NCBI GenBank assembly: GCA_001695595.3
Contig: MBPM02000039.1
Location: 124,001-188,000, forward strand
Origin: Plasmopara viticola
Lineage: Eukaryota > Oomycota > Peronosporomycetes > Peronosporales > Peronosporaceae
Direction of reading: 5' to 3'
DNA: 64,000 nucleotides
The notes below the pieces were generated by a model. The model made no database searches, had not been told where the DNA came from, and worked only from the letters and a program-made list of their open reading frames with translations. Shown here piece by piece: positions 10,216 through 21,272 of this stretch; the stretch's first letter is position 1, and the number at the start of each line of letters is the position of its first letter. The position numbers and the translations under genes are program-made.

Positions 10216-12243
10216 TCAGCTAAAGCCTGCTGGTAATAAAACTCTAAGCTTCTCCCCATAGTTGTCAAAATGAGTCGAAAGGTAATGGGCAAAAAAGTCT
10301 CTCACCCAATCTTCACGAATGTGGTAGCGCACAGCATCATAACCTTCATTGAGCAGATCAACACACCACAACTTACTGATGCATTGGCATAGCTTGGGTC
10401 TAGTACCTACCGTCACACTCATTGCGTGTTCGATCACTGTATCGAAATCTGGTCTTTCTACCGCACGCAAGTTAGATGAATCCTTGTCGTACATCACTTT
10501 TAGTATCTTGTGCATCTCTAAGGTCGCTTTGACTTCATCATCTGAAGTTTTAATAACAAAATGAAACCAGAGAGGAAACTTATCCAACGTGAGTAAAGTT
10601 TCGACGGGAACATTTAACCCGAGAAGCAAAAACACGTCATGAGACGTTTTTTCTTCTGATTTCCACATGTTGGCAAGATTGGAAGCGAAAAGATAATAGA
10701 ATCGTTGATCCCAGCCTATCGCCTCTTCAACCAATGTCACAAGTTCATCGTCATCCAATTGTTCTTTCAAATGATTAAATATGGTGTTACCATCCTGTTT
10801 GACGAGAGCAATTATGCGAAGATCCTCTGGGTCGGCGCTTTCAAAGTTTTTTATATCACCGTAGCTTTCAATCACGAACGACATCCAGGTCCTCAAATGT
10901 GGATTCTCCATAAGTTCCATGTGTTTGAGCCTTCTGATGTCAAGGAGAACGAGCATTTTATACGCCGACACGCCATTGCGTTTCATGTTTCTAAATACTT
11001 CATGAATAAAAAGCTTGGATCTGAGTGCCAAATTTTCTGCAGCTGTATCAGAGAATTGAATACGGTTTCTCATCGAATAGCTGTACATTTTGACAAGTCC
11101 TTCCTCTATAGTATGCGGATACACAAGCATACCACGATCATCCACCAGAATATCGCTTTTTTCGCTTTTAAAAATCGTATGCAAAAGCATTTTATAACTC
11201 GCTTGATTCTCGGTGCCGCAGAAATATTTAATCCATAGTTTAAGAGGTCCTTGCAGGAGGTTTTGTATCTCGAAAGTGAATTGTGGCAATAATACACGAA
11301 ACAGCTGATCCTGAGTCATTCCTCGTTTCTCCCAGTCGCGAAATAATGCCTCCATTAGATGCGTAGTAAAGACGTCCGCATTGTTTGGTGCACCTGCATC
11401 AACAAGGTGCTGAGCTATGACGAGATCAGGAACGGTTTTAGGCGAGGACATCTTGGACCAACGTCGCACATTCTTCAGTGCCTCGTCGTATCGAACAAGT
11501 TCGTTCGGTTCAAAATGAGTGATAAAGTCCATAAACACACGGAAACTTGGTTCACTCTTACGGACGTCCAACTTTAAGCCCTTCCACACAGCTCCAGGCG
11601 TATATTTACGGTCGACCCAATAGTCTAAGAGATGCGGTTCAAGCCCAAGAACAAAACGCCTTTGTTCTTCTTGCGCTTCATCCCTTCCGACATGTCCTTT
11701 AATACTTTCTGTTCTATCAATCGTTGGGCTTGATGGAGTCGAAGTAGTGCCGGCGGGCTTGTACGACCCAATAGTTCGACCTAGCTCAAAAAACATGTCT
11801 TCTTGATCCTTTGCACGAGTCGCACGTTCCAGTCCCTTAAATATTGCCTCTTGCGCAAGCATGTGATTACCAGAGTGTAAAACGATAATCTTGTCGACAG
11901 CTTTTCTAAATTTTTGGCTTTGGAAAGAATTGCGTGCTCGAAAGTCAAGTCCAGTGTTTTTGAGATATACGTCGACCTTTGAAGCTTTGAAGGGATATTT
12001 ACCCATCAAGAAGTTGTCGAAGTTCTTGAAGAGCTCAACAAGGCCTTCAACACAAGGCCATAGCGTCCTCTCCTCGTTGCGGTCAGGGACATTGGGTGTA
12101 GTCAAATTCTTAAAGTGTCCTCTGGATTGGTTGTCCACGGTGCTCGATGTCGCGGTCACTGCCGTTGAACATATGACTAGTATGGCAGCCCACAGGAGGA
12201 GGAGATTGTGCAGAGACGGAAGAGGACGGCAAGGGGCCGACAT
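10216..12243 (-). CDS. E1: secreted RxLR-EER-like LWY-module effector, 675 aa
   Basis: Predicted secreted host-translocated effector. Residues 1-31 form a signal peptide (hydrophobic LLLLWAAILVICSTAVTA, likely cleaved after 31). A degenerate RxLR, RGHF, is at 41-44 and EER at 57-59, the spacing usual for oomycete RxLR-EER proteins. The body is helical with four LWY-like modules: about 205-245 (YTPGAVWKGLKLD), 300-342 (MTQDQLFRVLLP...LKLWIKYF), 411-460 (HLRTWMSFVIESYG) and 520-565 (SHDVFLLLGL...LWFHFVI). The start is the second ATG: the upstream in-frame ATG of the other copies is followed here by TAG (ATG GCA TAG). No intron. Its upstream arm is an inverted copy of that of the broken gene at 21273. 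RxLR-LWY families act inside plant cells; the target is unknown. Confidence 0.9.
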   Translation of the reverse strand: MSAPCRPLPSLHNLLLLWAAILVICSTAVTATSSTVDNQSRGHFKNLTTPNVPDRNEERTLWPCVEGLVELFKNFDNFLMGKYPFKASKVDVYLKNTGLDFRARNSFQSQKFRKAVDKIIVLHSGNHMLAQEAIFKGLERATRAKDQEDMFFELGRTIGSYKPAGTTSTPSSPTIDRTESIKGHVGRDEAQEEQRRFVLGLEPHLLDYWVDRKYTPGAVWKGLKLDVRKSEPSFRVFMDFITHFEPNELVRYDEALKNVRRWSKMSSPKTVPDLVIAQHLVDAGAPNNADVFTTHLMEALFRDWEKRGMTQDQLFRVLLPQFTFEIQNLLQGPLKLWIKYFCGTENQASYKMLLHTIFKSEKSDILVDDRGMLVYPHTIEEGLVKMYSYSMRNRIQFSDTAAENLALRSKLFIHEVFRNMKRNGVSAYKMLVLLDIRRLKHMELMENPHLRTWMSFVIESYGDIKNFESADPEDLRIIALVKQDGNTIFNHLKEQLDDDELVTLVEEAIGWDQRFYYLFASNLANMWKSEEKTSHDVFLLLGLNVPVETLLTLDKFPLWFHFVIKTSDDEVKATLEMHKILKVMYDKDSSNLRAVERPDFDTVIEHAMSVTVGTRPKLCQCISKLWCVDLLNEGYDAVRYHIREDWVRDFFAHYLSTHFDNYGEKLRVLLPAGFS

Positions 12244-12830
12244 TACCTATGCCATTCAAAGTGACCAGCCGAAGGGAAAAGGGAAAGTGGCATTGATTGA
12301 GTCACTACTCAAAGTATCCTGTTCAGTAGTATACTTCGCGCCTGTGTACCGACCGATCTTCACTAACACGAGGATACCCAGTCAACGAACGACTAGCCTG
12401 GTTGGAACTGACCCTGCTGAAAAGTGGGAAACTGTAACTGAATCTATTACGGACAAGTAGCTGCCTAATAAAAATGCTCAAGCCCAGCTCATGTTTTAGC
12501 GGCTGACTCTTGGTATCGTAGATATACTGATCGCACAATCATACTAAGCGGAAGAGACACATACACGTGCACATCCTTTCTCAAGCGACAAGGAGACTGG
12601 TCGGGACTGGCTTTGCTGCTAGCAATGGAATTGCCCGATATCACGTGGTAGAGCTTATATCAAATATGATATTCCCAGCTGAAGAAGTTGCCCTCGTCTT
12701 AAAATTATTGGCTAGCAACTAGAGGGATGATCGGTCAGACAGGGTACGCGCGAAACGATAGCTGTTAGGATTCTGGTCATCTACTATGTTTGCGCTGCAA
12801 ATTTAGCATAGTTTTCTGCAATCAACCAAT
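12244..12830 (-). promoter_or_regulatory. E1 upstream arm (promoter region), inverted-repeat partner of 20650-21272
   Basis: About 590 bp upstream of E1, recognisable in reverse orientation before each plus-strand effector copy, so it is the family's native 5' region. Reading the minus strand, CAATCAATGCCACTTTCCC lies about 40-55 bases before the ATG. It sits where an initiator would and loosely resembles the oomycete Inr pattern, but is not a clear match. No TATA box was seen. Confidence 0.4.
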
Positions 12831-12930
12831 AAGAAGTGATATGTTATTTTGGCTGATACTAAATATTTAACCTATATGTGGGGACTAAAAACTGCTTGAA
12901 AACTACTATTATTAAGACGATAGGAAAAAT

Positions 12931-13512
12931 TACTTTTATTGAGCAAAACCTTCTTAGTTTCTGCCCGACAATATTCAAGTTTGTACTAAAGTTTTTTCTA
13001 CTTGGATAGGGGTTTATTGTTCAAGTTGCTTTGCATATATTTTATATGTACCATCGTGTATTGTATTGTATTGTATTGTATTACGTTATCGCGTTGCCAA
13101 GTTATGCACGTGCTAGGCTCAGTCTGGCTAGTCCACGGCATAGAGTGGTGTCCGCATACGTCGGGTCTCGTTCGGCGGGCAGTGCAGCCAGCACCGAGGT
13201 CGTGAGGGTCTTCCATTATTTTATTTAGCTCTGACTTGGTAAGAGCCCAGGTGGCCACCTGGTGCTGGAGGCCGACGCGTCGAGGGTGAGACTCGTTAGA
13301 GACCTGTAGATGCCCGAGAGCACCTGCCCGAAGCGCGCGAGCATTTAGCCCCCGCGCTTGAAGGAGGGCGTCACCCCAACCTTTTCCGAAGCACCATCGA
13401 GTATACACGCTCAAAATCTTTATCGTTGCTATTAACATGAATATTGGCGGGCGAAAACCTCCCACTAATGATGCTCATAAGTCAAAAAAGAAAATTTTGC
13501 TCAATTATAAAG
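12931..13512. mobile_element. MITE-like element with inverted ends, unit 1 (SINE inside)
   Basis: The ends are imperfect inverted repeats: TACTTTTATTGAGCAAAA at the left pairs with TTTTGCTCAATTATAAAG at the right, and inward a CCGCCAATATTCATG-type block recurs in inverse form (clearest in unit 2: GCCCGCCAATGTTCATG against CATGAATATTGGCGGGC-like sequence). Without the SINE it is about 240 bp with no coding frame. This fits a miniature inverted-repeat element; superfamily and target duplication are not resolved. Confidence 0.6.
13061..13392 (-). mobile_element. SINE-like element, full length, minus orientation, in the MITE
   Basis: Flanked by ACCATCGTGTA (13050-13060) and ACCATCGAGTA (13393-13403). 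The left end is the (TTGTA)n tail, then GTTATCGCGTTGCC. In units 2 and 3 the same site holds a 5'-truncated SINE in the opposite orientation. Confidence 0.85.
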
Positions 13513-13588
13513 AGTGAGAACACGCATAAATGTGTATTTTATTCGCTTCGCTGTGATTTATGGTACAACTTCTGGAAAACTGACTGGT
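13513..13588. repeat. Left part of tandem repeat R, ending in the LINE target site
   Basis: GAGTGAGAACACGC...ATTCGCTTCGCTG...TGGAAAACTGACTGGT. It matches the left part of the R copy on the other side of the LINE (about 20020-20090). Its last 13 bases, AAAACTGACTGGT at 13576-13588, are the LINE target duplication. Confidence 0.65.
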
Positions 13589-13705
13589 AGAATACGTATC
13601 ATTATGCTCTTTAAAATTAGATTACTAAAATCCATAAATTGGATGGAATAATTTCAAAAACTTGAAAGCTTGAGTCGGAAGAGTAGCTTAGTGAACTCGG
13701 AAAGT

Positions 13706-16700
13706 AAATCATTCGTCAAAAAATGAATATGGATCTTGGCCGAAGTTTTGATACCATTCATCAATGAATGCTTTTAGCTGTGGCTTGAATTGGGTGTGGC
13801 CGCTCGGACGTGGGTGGGTCATCACTTGATGTAGTCGTTGCTAATGAAGACGACTCATCGTCAAACATTGGTGAAACGTTCCTTCAGCGTGAAGAGGCGG
13901 TGTGTCGAAGATAACTCTATTGCGATTTAGCCAGAGTGTGCGCAAAATGACGCAGCAAACAACGTTATATAGGCGAATCGGCCTAAGTTTGCCGAAAGTA
14001 GCTTGATGCTCATCGGGAACAAATAACTGGTGAAGGAATAAAACGTGTGGCCAATTAATGGTAATGCTGAAAATCCGTGAAAATGGGGGAAGAACCCGGC
14101 GACATAGAAATTGGGCCATGTGGCAGTCCCATAATAGATGAAGTGGAGTCTCAATTGTGTCGCACTCTTGAACACATTGTACCACGGTGGTATGCCAACG
14201 ATACTTGTATCGAAAACCAGGCCCATTATGCTGAAGTCAAAAGACAATTCACTATACGAGGGAAGAAGATCGCGTTGATGACGACGCTCAAAAGACCAGT
14301 GATGTGGCTGGAGATGAACGTCAGGGACTAAAAGCGGACACAGCGGAAGCGGCGGTGGGTCCTGTGCCATAAGAAGTCCCTTGATCAAATTATTGGAGGC
14401 GTGAATGATATCTTGACCAGCGAAAGTCTAAATGTGCAGCGCGTTGATCATGCCTTCAGGTGGTGGTGGATATATAAAGAAAACTTGGTAGTGCTGACGA
14501 ACGTCAATGCGCGAGGCGGGTTTTTGAACAACCGTTGTAAGAGACCGGCCCGATTTTAAAGAAGGGTCGGTCAAGGTTGTGCGTAAGGTATCTTGGCCCG
14601 GGAGAGCTCCATACACGGTACAGAATGTTGAACGTCTCAAAAGTTCTTGATGGCTGAAGAAGCAGGAAGCCTTCTGATAAAGCATTGCCAAAGGGCGGTT
14701 TGCTTCTGTAAAACGAAGAAAGAATTGTCTCAGTGCCCATGTGAGTCGTGTAAGAACAGGGTTCTCATTGTGAAGTTTAACCATAATCTTGGAACTTTAA
14801 ACTGCGATGGCATCTCTCCAATATGCAGGAACTATGTGCCAGCAAGAAGTCTGTGCCATTTGAGAAAGTGGTATGTAAATTAAATCCAATCCTGAACCTG
14901 GACCATTAAGCATCATAGATGATTGTGCCGGAATAAACCACTTTGGAGGAGCTGGAAAGTTGCGGCGGAAGTGACTTATAAGCTGACGGATGAGGTTAAC
15001 TTGAAGTAACTCAACAGATGATGCGACCGAAGGTAAATCGAGTACACCCGAGTTTTTATCCACAGAAAACCACTTCCAATATAGTTGACCACGAGTAGCG
15101 ACATCAGAAACTGTTGGAGATGGAGTGTTGTTGACGAAGTTGCGCATGAGCGGAGTAAATTGCAGTAATTCATGTTTCGAAACTGAAAAATGTATCTAGG
15201 AATGGCCAAAGTGTTGATAACATCATCGTCTTTGAAATAAGCACGCGACCGCGAAGAGTCCGTGCTCGCCATCGCCAAAAAATACACGGCTTTTGTAACC
15301 GGACAAGAAGAGAGCTAAGCTGATGGCTGATAGTGACCGCTGGTCCAACAGCAATGCCTAAAAGAGAAGTGTGCGCGTGGTTTTGCAAATCACGAGCTCC
15401 CTAGTCTTGGAGTTGTTTATAACTTCCAGTATCGTCGGTAGACTAAAGACGAAAAGGAATAATGACTATTTTTCCATATCTAAACGCGTACCCGTGGTAG
15501 CACAAAAGGGTTGTACACAGGCCTAAAATTGGGGCGGGTGAGAGAGATTGTTAACAACTCCTGTGACATCATCGACTAAGTTCAGTATGTGATGATGCGA
15601 GTATCGGATTTTCATTGCAAATTCATCACTTGTTGCCTGCAGATAGCATAGCAGAGATTCAAGCAAAAGCACAAACAAACCGGGAGAAAGTTGATCACCT
15701 TGTCGAATGCCGGCTTCCAATCTGAAAAGGCCCGAGCGTGAAAAATTAATATCAAGTTGGACTAATGGTCCCTTAAAAAAGGTCGTGACCCAATGTCCAA
15801 AGTTAAGTCCGAACCTCTAATACTGTAGTACATGATCGAGTGCCTGCCAGTTGACATTATCGAATGCTTTAGCAAAGTCGAGGCAACATGCACCGGCCGG
15901 ATCACGGGTATTTCTCGCCGACAGTAGTCCTGAAGATCGTGAAAGTATCGCGGTGCATGGCGTACGTGATCAACTACCAATAATTTAGGTAAAACTTGGT
16001 TGAGCAACGTCAAAGGTCGATAGTTCTTGGAGTCCGAGCGAGAGCCGTTCTAATAAAGCAATGAGATATAACCACGTCGCCGAAATTTAATCATTCGACC
16101 CTTTCGAAATTGAGCCGCATAGACAAGTTCCAAAACCTGAGCCCTTCGATTCGGAAAAAGTTGATAATATTCCGCAGAAAGTCTGTCTGAGTCGGGGGAT
16201 TTACCGCGGGCAGTGTGCTATATAGCGTGAAAGCAATCATTTGCCGTAAGCGGCGCATCGAGCATAGCACGTGATTTGACGGTTTCTTTCGAGTGCTATG
16301 ATGAAGAATGCCCTGAAGTTTTTGTGGGTCAGAGTGCTGACGTTCGACCATGAGAATCCGACTGAAAATGGTACTTCAAAACTGACGATGAGTTGATAAA
16401 ATTGTGGCGGGATCTTTAGACAAGCCCAAAGGCGTGTAAATTGATGAAATTAAGATATTCAATTGTGGCGCCATAGGAGACCAAAATTGTTTTTTTTGGA
16501 GACTGCTCACCGGACGTGGTATCCATGCCAAACTTAGAAACACTTTTCCGGCTACGAATTGCCGTTTAAAAATTTCAAATAAGCTTGGCGGGATAAGTCA
16601 CGCTGCTGCCTATTATAGTCGCTTGGATCCACTGAGATAAGATTTTCATAATCACGAGAAGCCGAAAGGAGGTTTCCGAAGTTGAGCAGTAGCTGCTCCT

Positions 16701-17690
16701 TTACGTCGTATATATTCTCGGTAGAGAAAAATACAGTCTCTTCGTGAACGCTCGTCGAGTAAGCATCCCGGATTCCGCTTTGGATCGAGGGAAGCCGCAA
16801 GACGCTTAAGATTGCTCGAAAGTTGATCTTGAGTAAAGCTACATTGAACCAGCCAGGGTGGACATTTGAATGGGAGCGAGTCTGCTGGAAATATTTCAGC
16901 GGAAGACGCTGAAAAGTCAACAAGGACGTAATCCAATGTCCCATACTTGTGTCCCATTAGATGCTTACTGGAGCGAATAAATTTGCCATAGAAGTCAACG
17001 CTAGATTGACAGTAATCAATTCGGTTCTTTGTTTTGGACCGTAGATTTACGCAAATCTGTACTTTTAAGGCACCAAAAAACAATCAAGCCGAGTTCATCC
17101 TCTAATCGAAAAGCTCAGCGCGGCCGCTGTCATGGAAAGAGGCACCAGGTGTAATTTGGTCTACATCGGGGTTAATAGTCATATTAAAATCGCCTAAAAC
17201 GAGGTGTACAGCAGAGTCATGAAATTGCCGTGATAGAGCTGAGAAGATAAAAGGCCGGTCTTCTGGGCGAGCCGGACCCTACTCCACGTAGAAATAAATG
17301 CGAATTCTACCCAAGTTTGCACACACGACCAAATATCAATTCGTCAGTAAAGTTGAGTCTGTAAGAAGAAATGTTTCGTCACCAATATTTTGAAAAGGGT
17401 GACTTCCACTAAATAATAGAGCAACACCATTGCGGCCACAATATCCAGTTGAGGGTGATTGTGGCCAAATTGATCGGGCATGTGCGTCTGCAGCATGGAG
17501 AAAGTAGTCGTTGCTTTCAACCGACTGCTGACTTGAGAGCTTGGTTTCTTGTAAAACAATGAGTTGGTAAGTTGAAAGGAGATCTTGATAAAATTGAAAG
17601 CGTGGCTTATTCAGCTCGTCCACATTGATTGAAATCGCCTTAAAAGCCCACGCCTCTTGTCTAGAAGTGAAGGCGAGGAGTTAATGTTCC
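13706..17690 (-). pseudogene. LINE ORF2 (endonuclease-reverse transcriptase), unit 1
   Basis: From the 5' end (right): an endonuclease/exonuclease/phosphatase domain (LLSTYQLIVLQETKLS near 17560, with the LQET glutamate), a linker, then reverse transcriptase. RT motif A LDFAKAFDNVNW is near 15850-15885, motif B GIRQGDQLSPGLF near 15680-15715, and motif C at 15562-15579 reads LVDD instead of F/YADD. The C-terminus is a zf-RVT type zinc-binding segment (CDTIETPLHLLWDCHMAQF, near 14110-14180) ending near 13706. Several stops and frameshifts; dead. Confidence 0.85.
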
Positions 17691-19960
17691 AGTCGCATCA
17701 GGTTTCGAAGCTCGGACGGCTTTGACCAAAGTCCTTAAATAGTCGGGCACTATCTCATACTGCAATAGGTCTTTTGCAAAAGAGCTAAAACCCATCGGCC
17801 AAAGTGTAGTGTCCGAAAGAAGTGGTATCGTCAAGTTGACGAGAAATTTAGGGTTTCTATCGGCTAAGATAAAAAGCTTGAGTGGGTCGTGTTAGACCGT
17901 AGGTGCCATTACATGAAGGACTAAATCCCAGCTTGAAAGTACAATTGGGCCTTCTTGGCTTGCTCCGAATTCGATGGGACATGGCTGAAAAGAAGTCTAA
18001 GCATCTTCTTTGCTTTGCCTGTAGTCCGAAGTATCTTGATGCACTGCAATTGGGCCAAACTTGTACCAGGGCGAGTATTGGCAACAAGACGACAGGCGCT
18101 GCGTTAGTTGGCCAATGTACCAAGGTGTCCAGAAGAAGCCATGGCCGGGAGCATAAGCTCTGGGTTTGCTTCAAGCGTGACTAGTTGCTCAAGCGGAGGG
18201 CATCCGCTAAGTTAAGCAAGAACGAGTCGATGTACTCAAAGAGTTCACGGCGAGTCATTTCTCCCCATTGTAAAGCAAAGTTGCAGGCGTAATTAGGTCG
18301 ATGTACGCTGGCGTGGCAGCAGTGACGGGAGTACTTACAAGGCAAGCTTCATCGGCCTCCTCGCGGCGAAGATTAAGATCGTACTGTTATTGGGTAGCCT
18401 CTTCTTGCACATCGTCATACCATAGTGAACTATAGTGATTAGACTTGTAAAGGTCACTAGCACTTGCTGTGCCTTCCAATGCGTTATCATCTGAATTATT
18501 CGCCAAAATTTTAACCACTTCAGCACCGGAGCGACCATATAGTGCTTTCCGATTGGACGCTGCTTTTGCCCATAAAGGAGTGCTTGGATTTATCACAGGC
18601 AACAAAATTTATCACCCATGCATTCATTAGCGTCCATTTCCGACTGGGCGTAGTCAACGCCACTTCCATCATAGTCCATACAGGGTGGCAGAGGGGTAGC
18701 GAGATAAAGAACGGTCTCGCGACGGTACGGTAGCCACTTGAGAGACAGTATCAGATTCCACCGAAGAGTCCAGATGATTCTTGCGAATGGACGTGCGAAG
18801 AGACGAAGTGTACCAAGGAGAGACAGCTGGGACTTCATCTTCGGATGGGGAAGATTTGTATGATGCCTCCTTAGTAGCTGATTCAGCCGCCTTTTGCGCC
18901 GCCACTTCCTCTTGGCGAATGCGAATTAACGGTGGCGTTACTCAATTATAACGTGCAACTTTATGGCAGACGAAACAAGCTCAAAACTTTACCATGCCGT
19001 CATCAGGCGACGGAAATTTAATTTTCCGAAGGGGAGAATCCGGATATGGGACTAAAACAGCTGGTGCTTATTCTTGTCCAGAATATACAGTACGCTCCCG
19101 CGAGGGAAGGACGTCGTTCACGTATGTGGGAAGAACGCACGCAGGCGGCGCACCACGTTCCGAAATCTATTTAAAGATCATGGCATCCGTTACTTCATCC
19201 GGAAGGCGGACCAGATCAACGAAGTATCGAGAGCCGTATTTCGAAAACCGTGCTATTTCGATATGGGTATCCAATGCATTTAGCTTAAGCAAGCTGGGCT
19301 TAGACGCAGTGTCGTAAGCTGAGCACGTAAACCGTATCGCTGCGTTCGGGATGAGCTTGAAATCTTGGAGAAGACGAGCCTGGCGAGCGTCGTTTCATAG
19401 TTGGGGCTGATCGTCTTTCGCCAACTCATCAAGCACCTCAGCGAGGTTGTTACGCTTGATAGCATGTGGACAAGGGATCCACATGCGGTGCAGCTCTGCT
19501 ACACTAGCCGGTGTTGGTGCTAGTTTTAGTGCATTAAGACGTAAGATGTCAAAATTTTGAAGGGCGAGTTTAGCCTCGCTAGTCTGTAGCAATAAATCCC
19601 TTGGTAGTTGACGAGGGAGCCCAGAGCGGCGCAATGTAGAGTGTGACGTCACCATCGTTACGAACAACTCCCAACTGATTAACCTCTACGCGGATGACTG
19701 TCTCCAGTATGAGATACAAACCTAGCTCTGAGGAATTAGAGTCCGCGCAAAGCAAAGAGAGTCTCTACTGGAAGTTGAAGTGGACGCGATGTACCTCAAT
19801 ACACGGTCCAAATCAACTGCAGTCCTCTACTTAGAACGTCACAAGTTGCAAACCCCTTGAATGATGTTCTTACGGTGTCTCCACTAGACCACGTTAAGCA
19901 AAAGTCGAGGCGCGGAAGAAGACTAAAGAGTTGGAGCGAAAGTATTGACGACTTGTCATT
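17664..19960 (-). pseudogene. LINE ORF1 (nucleic-acid-binding protein), unit 1
   Basis: Upstream frame of the LINE, broken by stops and frameshifts. Recognisable pieces: LAEVLDELAKDDQPQL (about 19400-19450), HIEIARFSK-type block (about 19250), ARYN/CFVCH stretch (about 18940-18980) and an acidic-serine region after EEVAAQKAAES (about 18850-18910). It ends just before ORF2 begins. Oomycete LINE ORF1 proteins are thought to bind element RNA; no function remains here. Confidence 0.65.
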
Positions 19961-19989
19961 AAAGACAGGTAGCATATTCTTAAACTCTT

Positions 19990-20490
19990 TTAGTGTCTAT
20001 ACTGATTATGAAGTAGCATCAAAGCGAGAGTGAGAATCACGCATCATTTTATTCGCTTCGCTGCAACGAAAGTTACATTCAAAAAACTACTAGCGGCGGG
20101 TTTTATGGTAAATAAGTGTTTGTGCTAGTATTGCTACGATAAAAAGCGAATTGGGCGCCGCAATGTGGCAATTTCTGCACCGATGTATCTGGAAGTTGCA
20201 TGAAAGGCTCGCCGCAACTAAGCGACGCTAATTGTATAACGTAAACACATTTTAAACATAACGGTAAACAAAAAACATCTGGTGGTATAGCCTTGAGGAG
20301 TGGAATGTAAGTGTTAGCGAGGTGAACATGCCAAATGTAAGCTATAGTTTATGCAGGAGTGCCGACCAATGCTGCACTATTTCGTAATTCGGCGCAACAA
20401 AACTTAAATCTCGGTTAGATGAAACACGCGTGGAGTGCTCAATATAACCGTCGCATTGTTGCCGTGTTAACTCAAAAATGTCTTGTAAAT
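19990..20490. repeat. Tandem repeat R, surviving copy (unit 1)
   Basis: Non-coding repeat of about 500 bp: AGTGTCTATACTGATTATG, GAGTGAGAATCACGC, ATTCGCTTCGCTGC, GGCGGGTTTTATGG, GCGCCGCAATGTGGCA and so on. Units 2 and 3 keep two copies with the LINE inserted in the first. This copy shows the uninterrupted LINE target region. Function unknown. Confidence 0.65.
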
Positions 20491-20649
20491 GTGTCAAACA
20501 CAAAGCAGCGTGCGATTTACCTCAAGATTTATCGTCTTTAAAGTAGTGATGGAGAGTTTTCGAGCAGCTTTAAGTATATAACGTCTTAATAATTAATCCT
20601 GGAAAACTATGTTTAAATGCTAAATTAAAGCAATAATCAGTGCGTCCAC

Positions 20650-21272
20650 AATTATAGTAGCGTCATACCTAATGATGGCCAGAATCCCGACAGCTGCCGT
20701 AATGTCCCGTTTCACATGGACTCTTCAGTTGCAGACACTAATTCTAGGACAAGGGCAACTCCTTCAGCTGCCATATTGTACTAATGCCTCGTCCCTTCCA
20801 CCCAAGCCCCTATGGGAATTTCAGACATGTCCTGATTTTATATGCGATATAAGTGTTGCCAGGTAATTTCGGTCAGCTTCATTGCTAGCAGCAAAGCCAG
20901 TACCGACCATTCTCGTTGTCGCTTAAGAAAGGATTGGCTTCCGTCCAGTGTGATTGTTCGATCAGTGCATCCGCAATACGAAGAGTCAGAAGAATTTATC
21001 GATTTAACATGAGTTGGACTTCAGCATCTTTATTCGGCAGCTAGCTGTCCTTAATAGGCCCAGTTATAGATTCCCACTTTTGAGCAGAGTCAGTTCCGAC
21101 CAGGCTAGTCGTTCGTTGACTGGGTATCATCGTGCTAGTACAGATCGGTACACAGGCGCGAAGTATACTACTGAACAGGATACTTTGAGTAGTGAGTGAT
21201 ACGTGTGTTTACCTTTCAGTCAATGCCACTTTCCCTTTTACCTTCAGCTGATCACTTTGAATGGCATACGTA
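20650..21272 (+). promoter_or_regulatory. Inverted copy of the effector upstream arm (before the plus-strand copy)
   Basis: Reverse-complement match to the E1 upstream arm 12244-12830, including GCTAGCAGCAAAGCCAGT, TGTCGCTTAAGAAAGG, GAACAGGATACTTTGAGTAG and the CAATGCCACTTTCCC block just before the ATG. Confidence 0.6.

Larger units (their letters stand above)
13589..19975 (-). mobile_element. LINE copy in unit 1, 5' end deleted
   Basis: Minus-strand non-LTR retrotransposon with ORF1 and ORF2 remains and the same 3' junction as the copies in units 2 and 3. The 5' end is missing: about 605 bp (the equivalent of 37302-37906) is deleted, removing the LINE 5' end, the right target duplication and most of one R repeat. 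Not active. Confidence 0.9.

Noticed and set aside
10705..11238. 177-codon plus-strand frame
   Set aside because: Antisense shadow of E1; the equivalents at 28175 and 44412 vary in length while the effector frame is kept.
12931..13512. Solo LTR with AATAAA-like signal
   Set aside because: The ends are inverted, not direct, repeats and there is no TG...CA boundary, so a MITE fits better.
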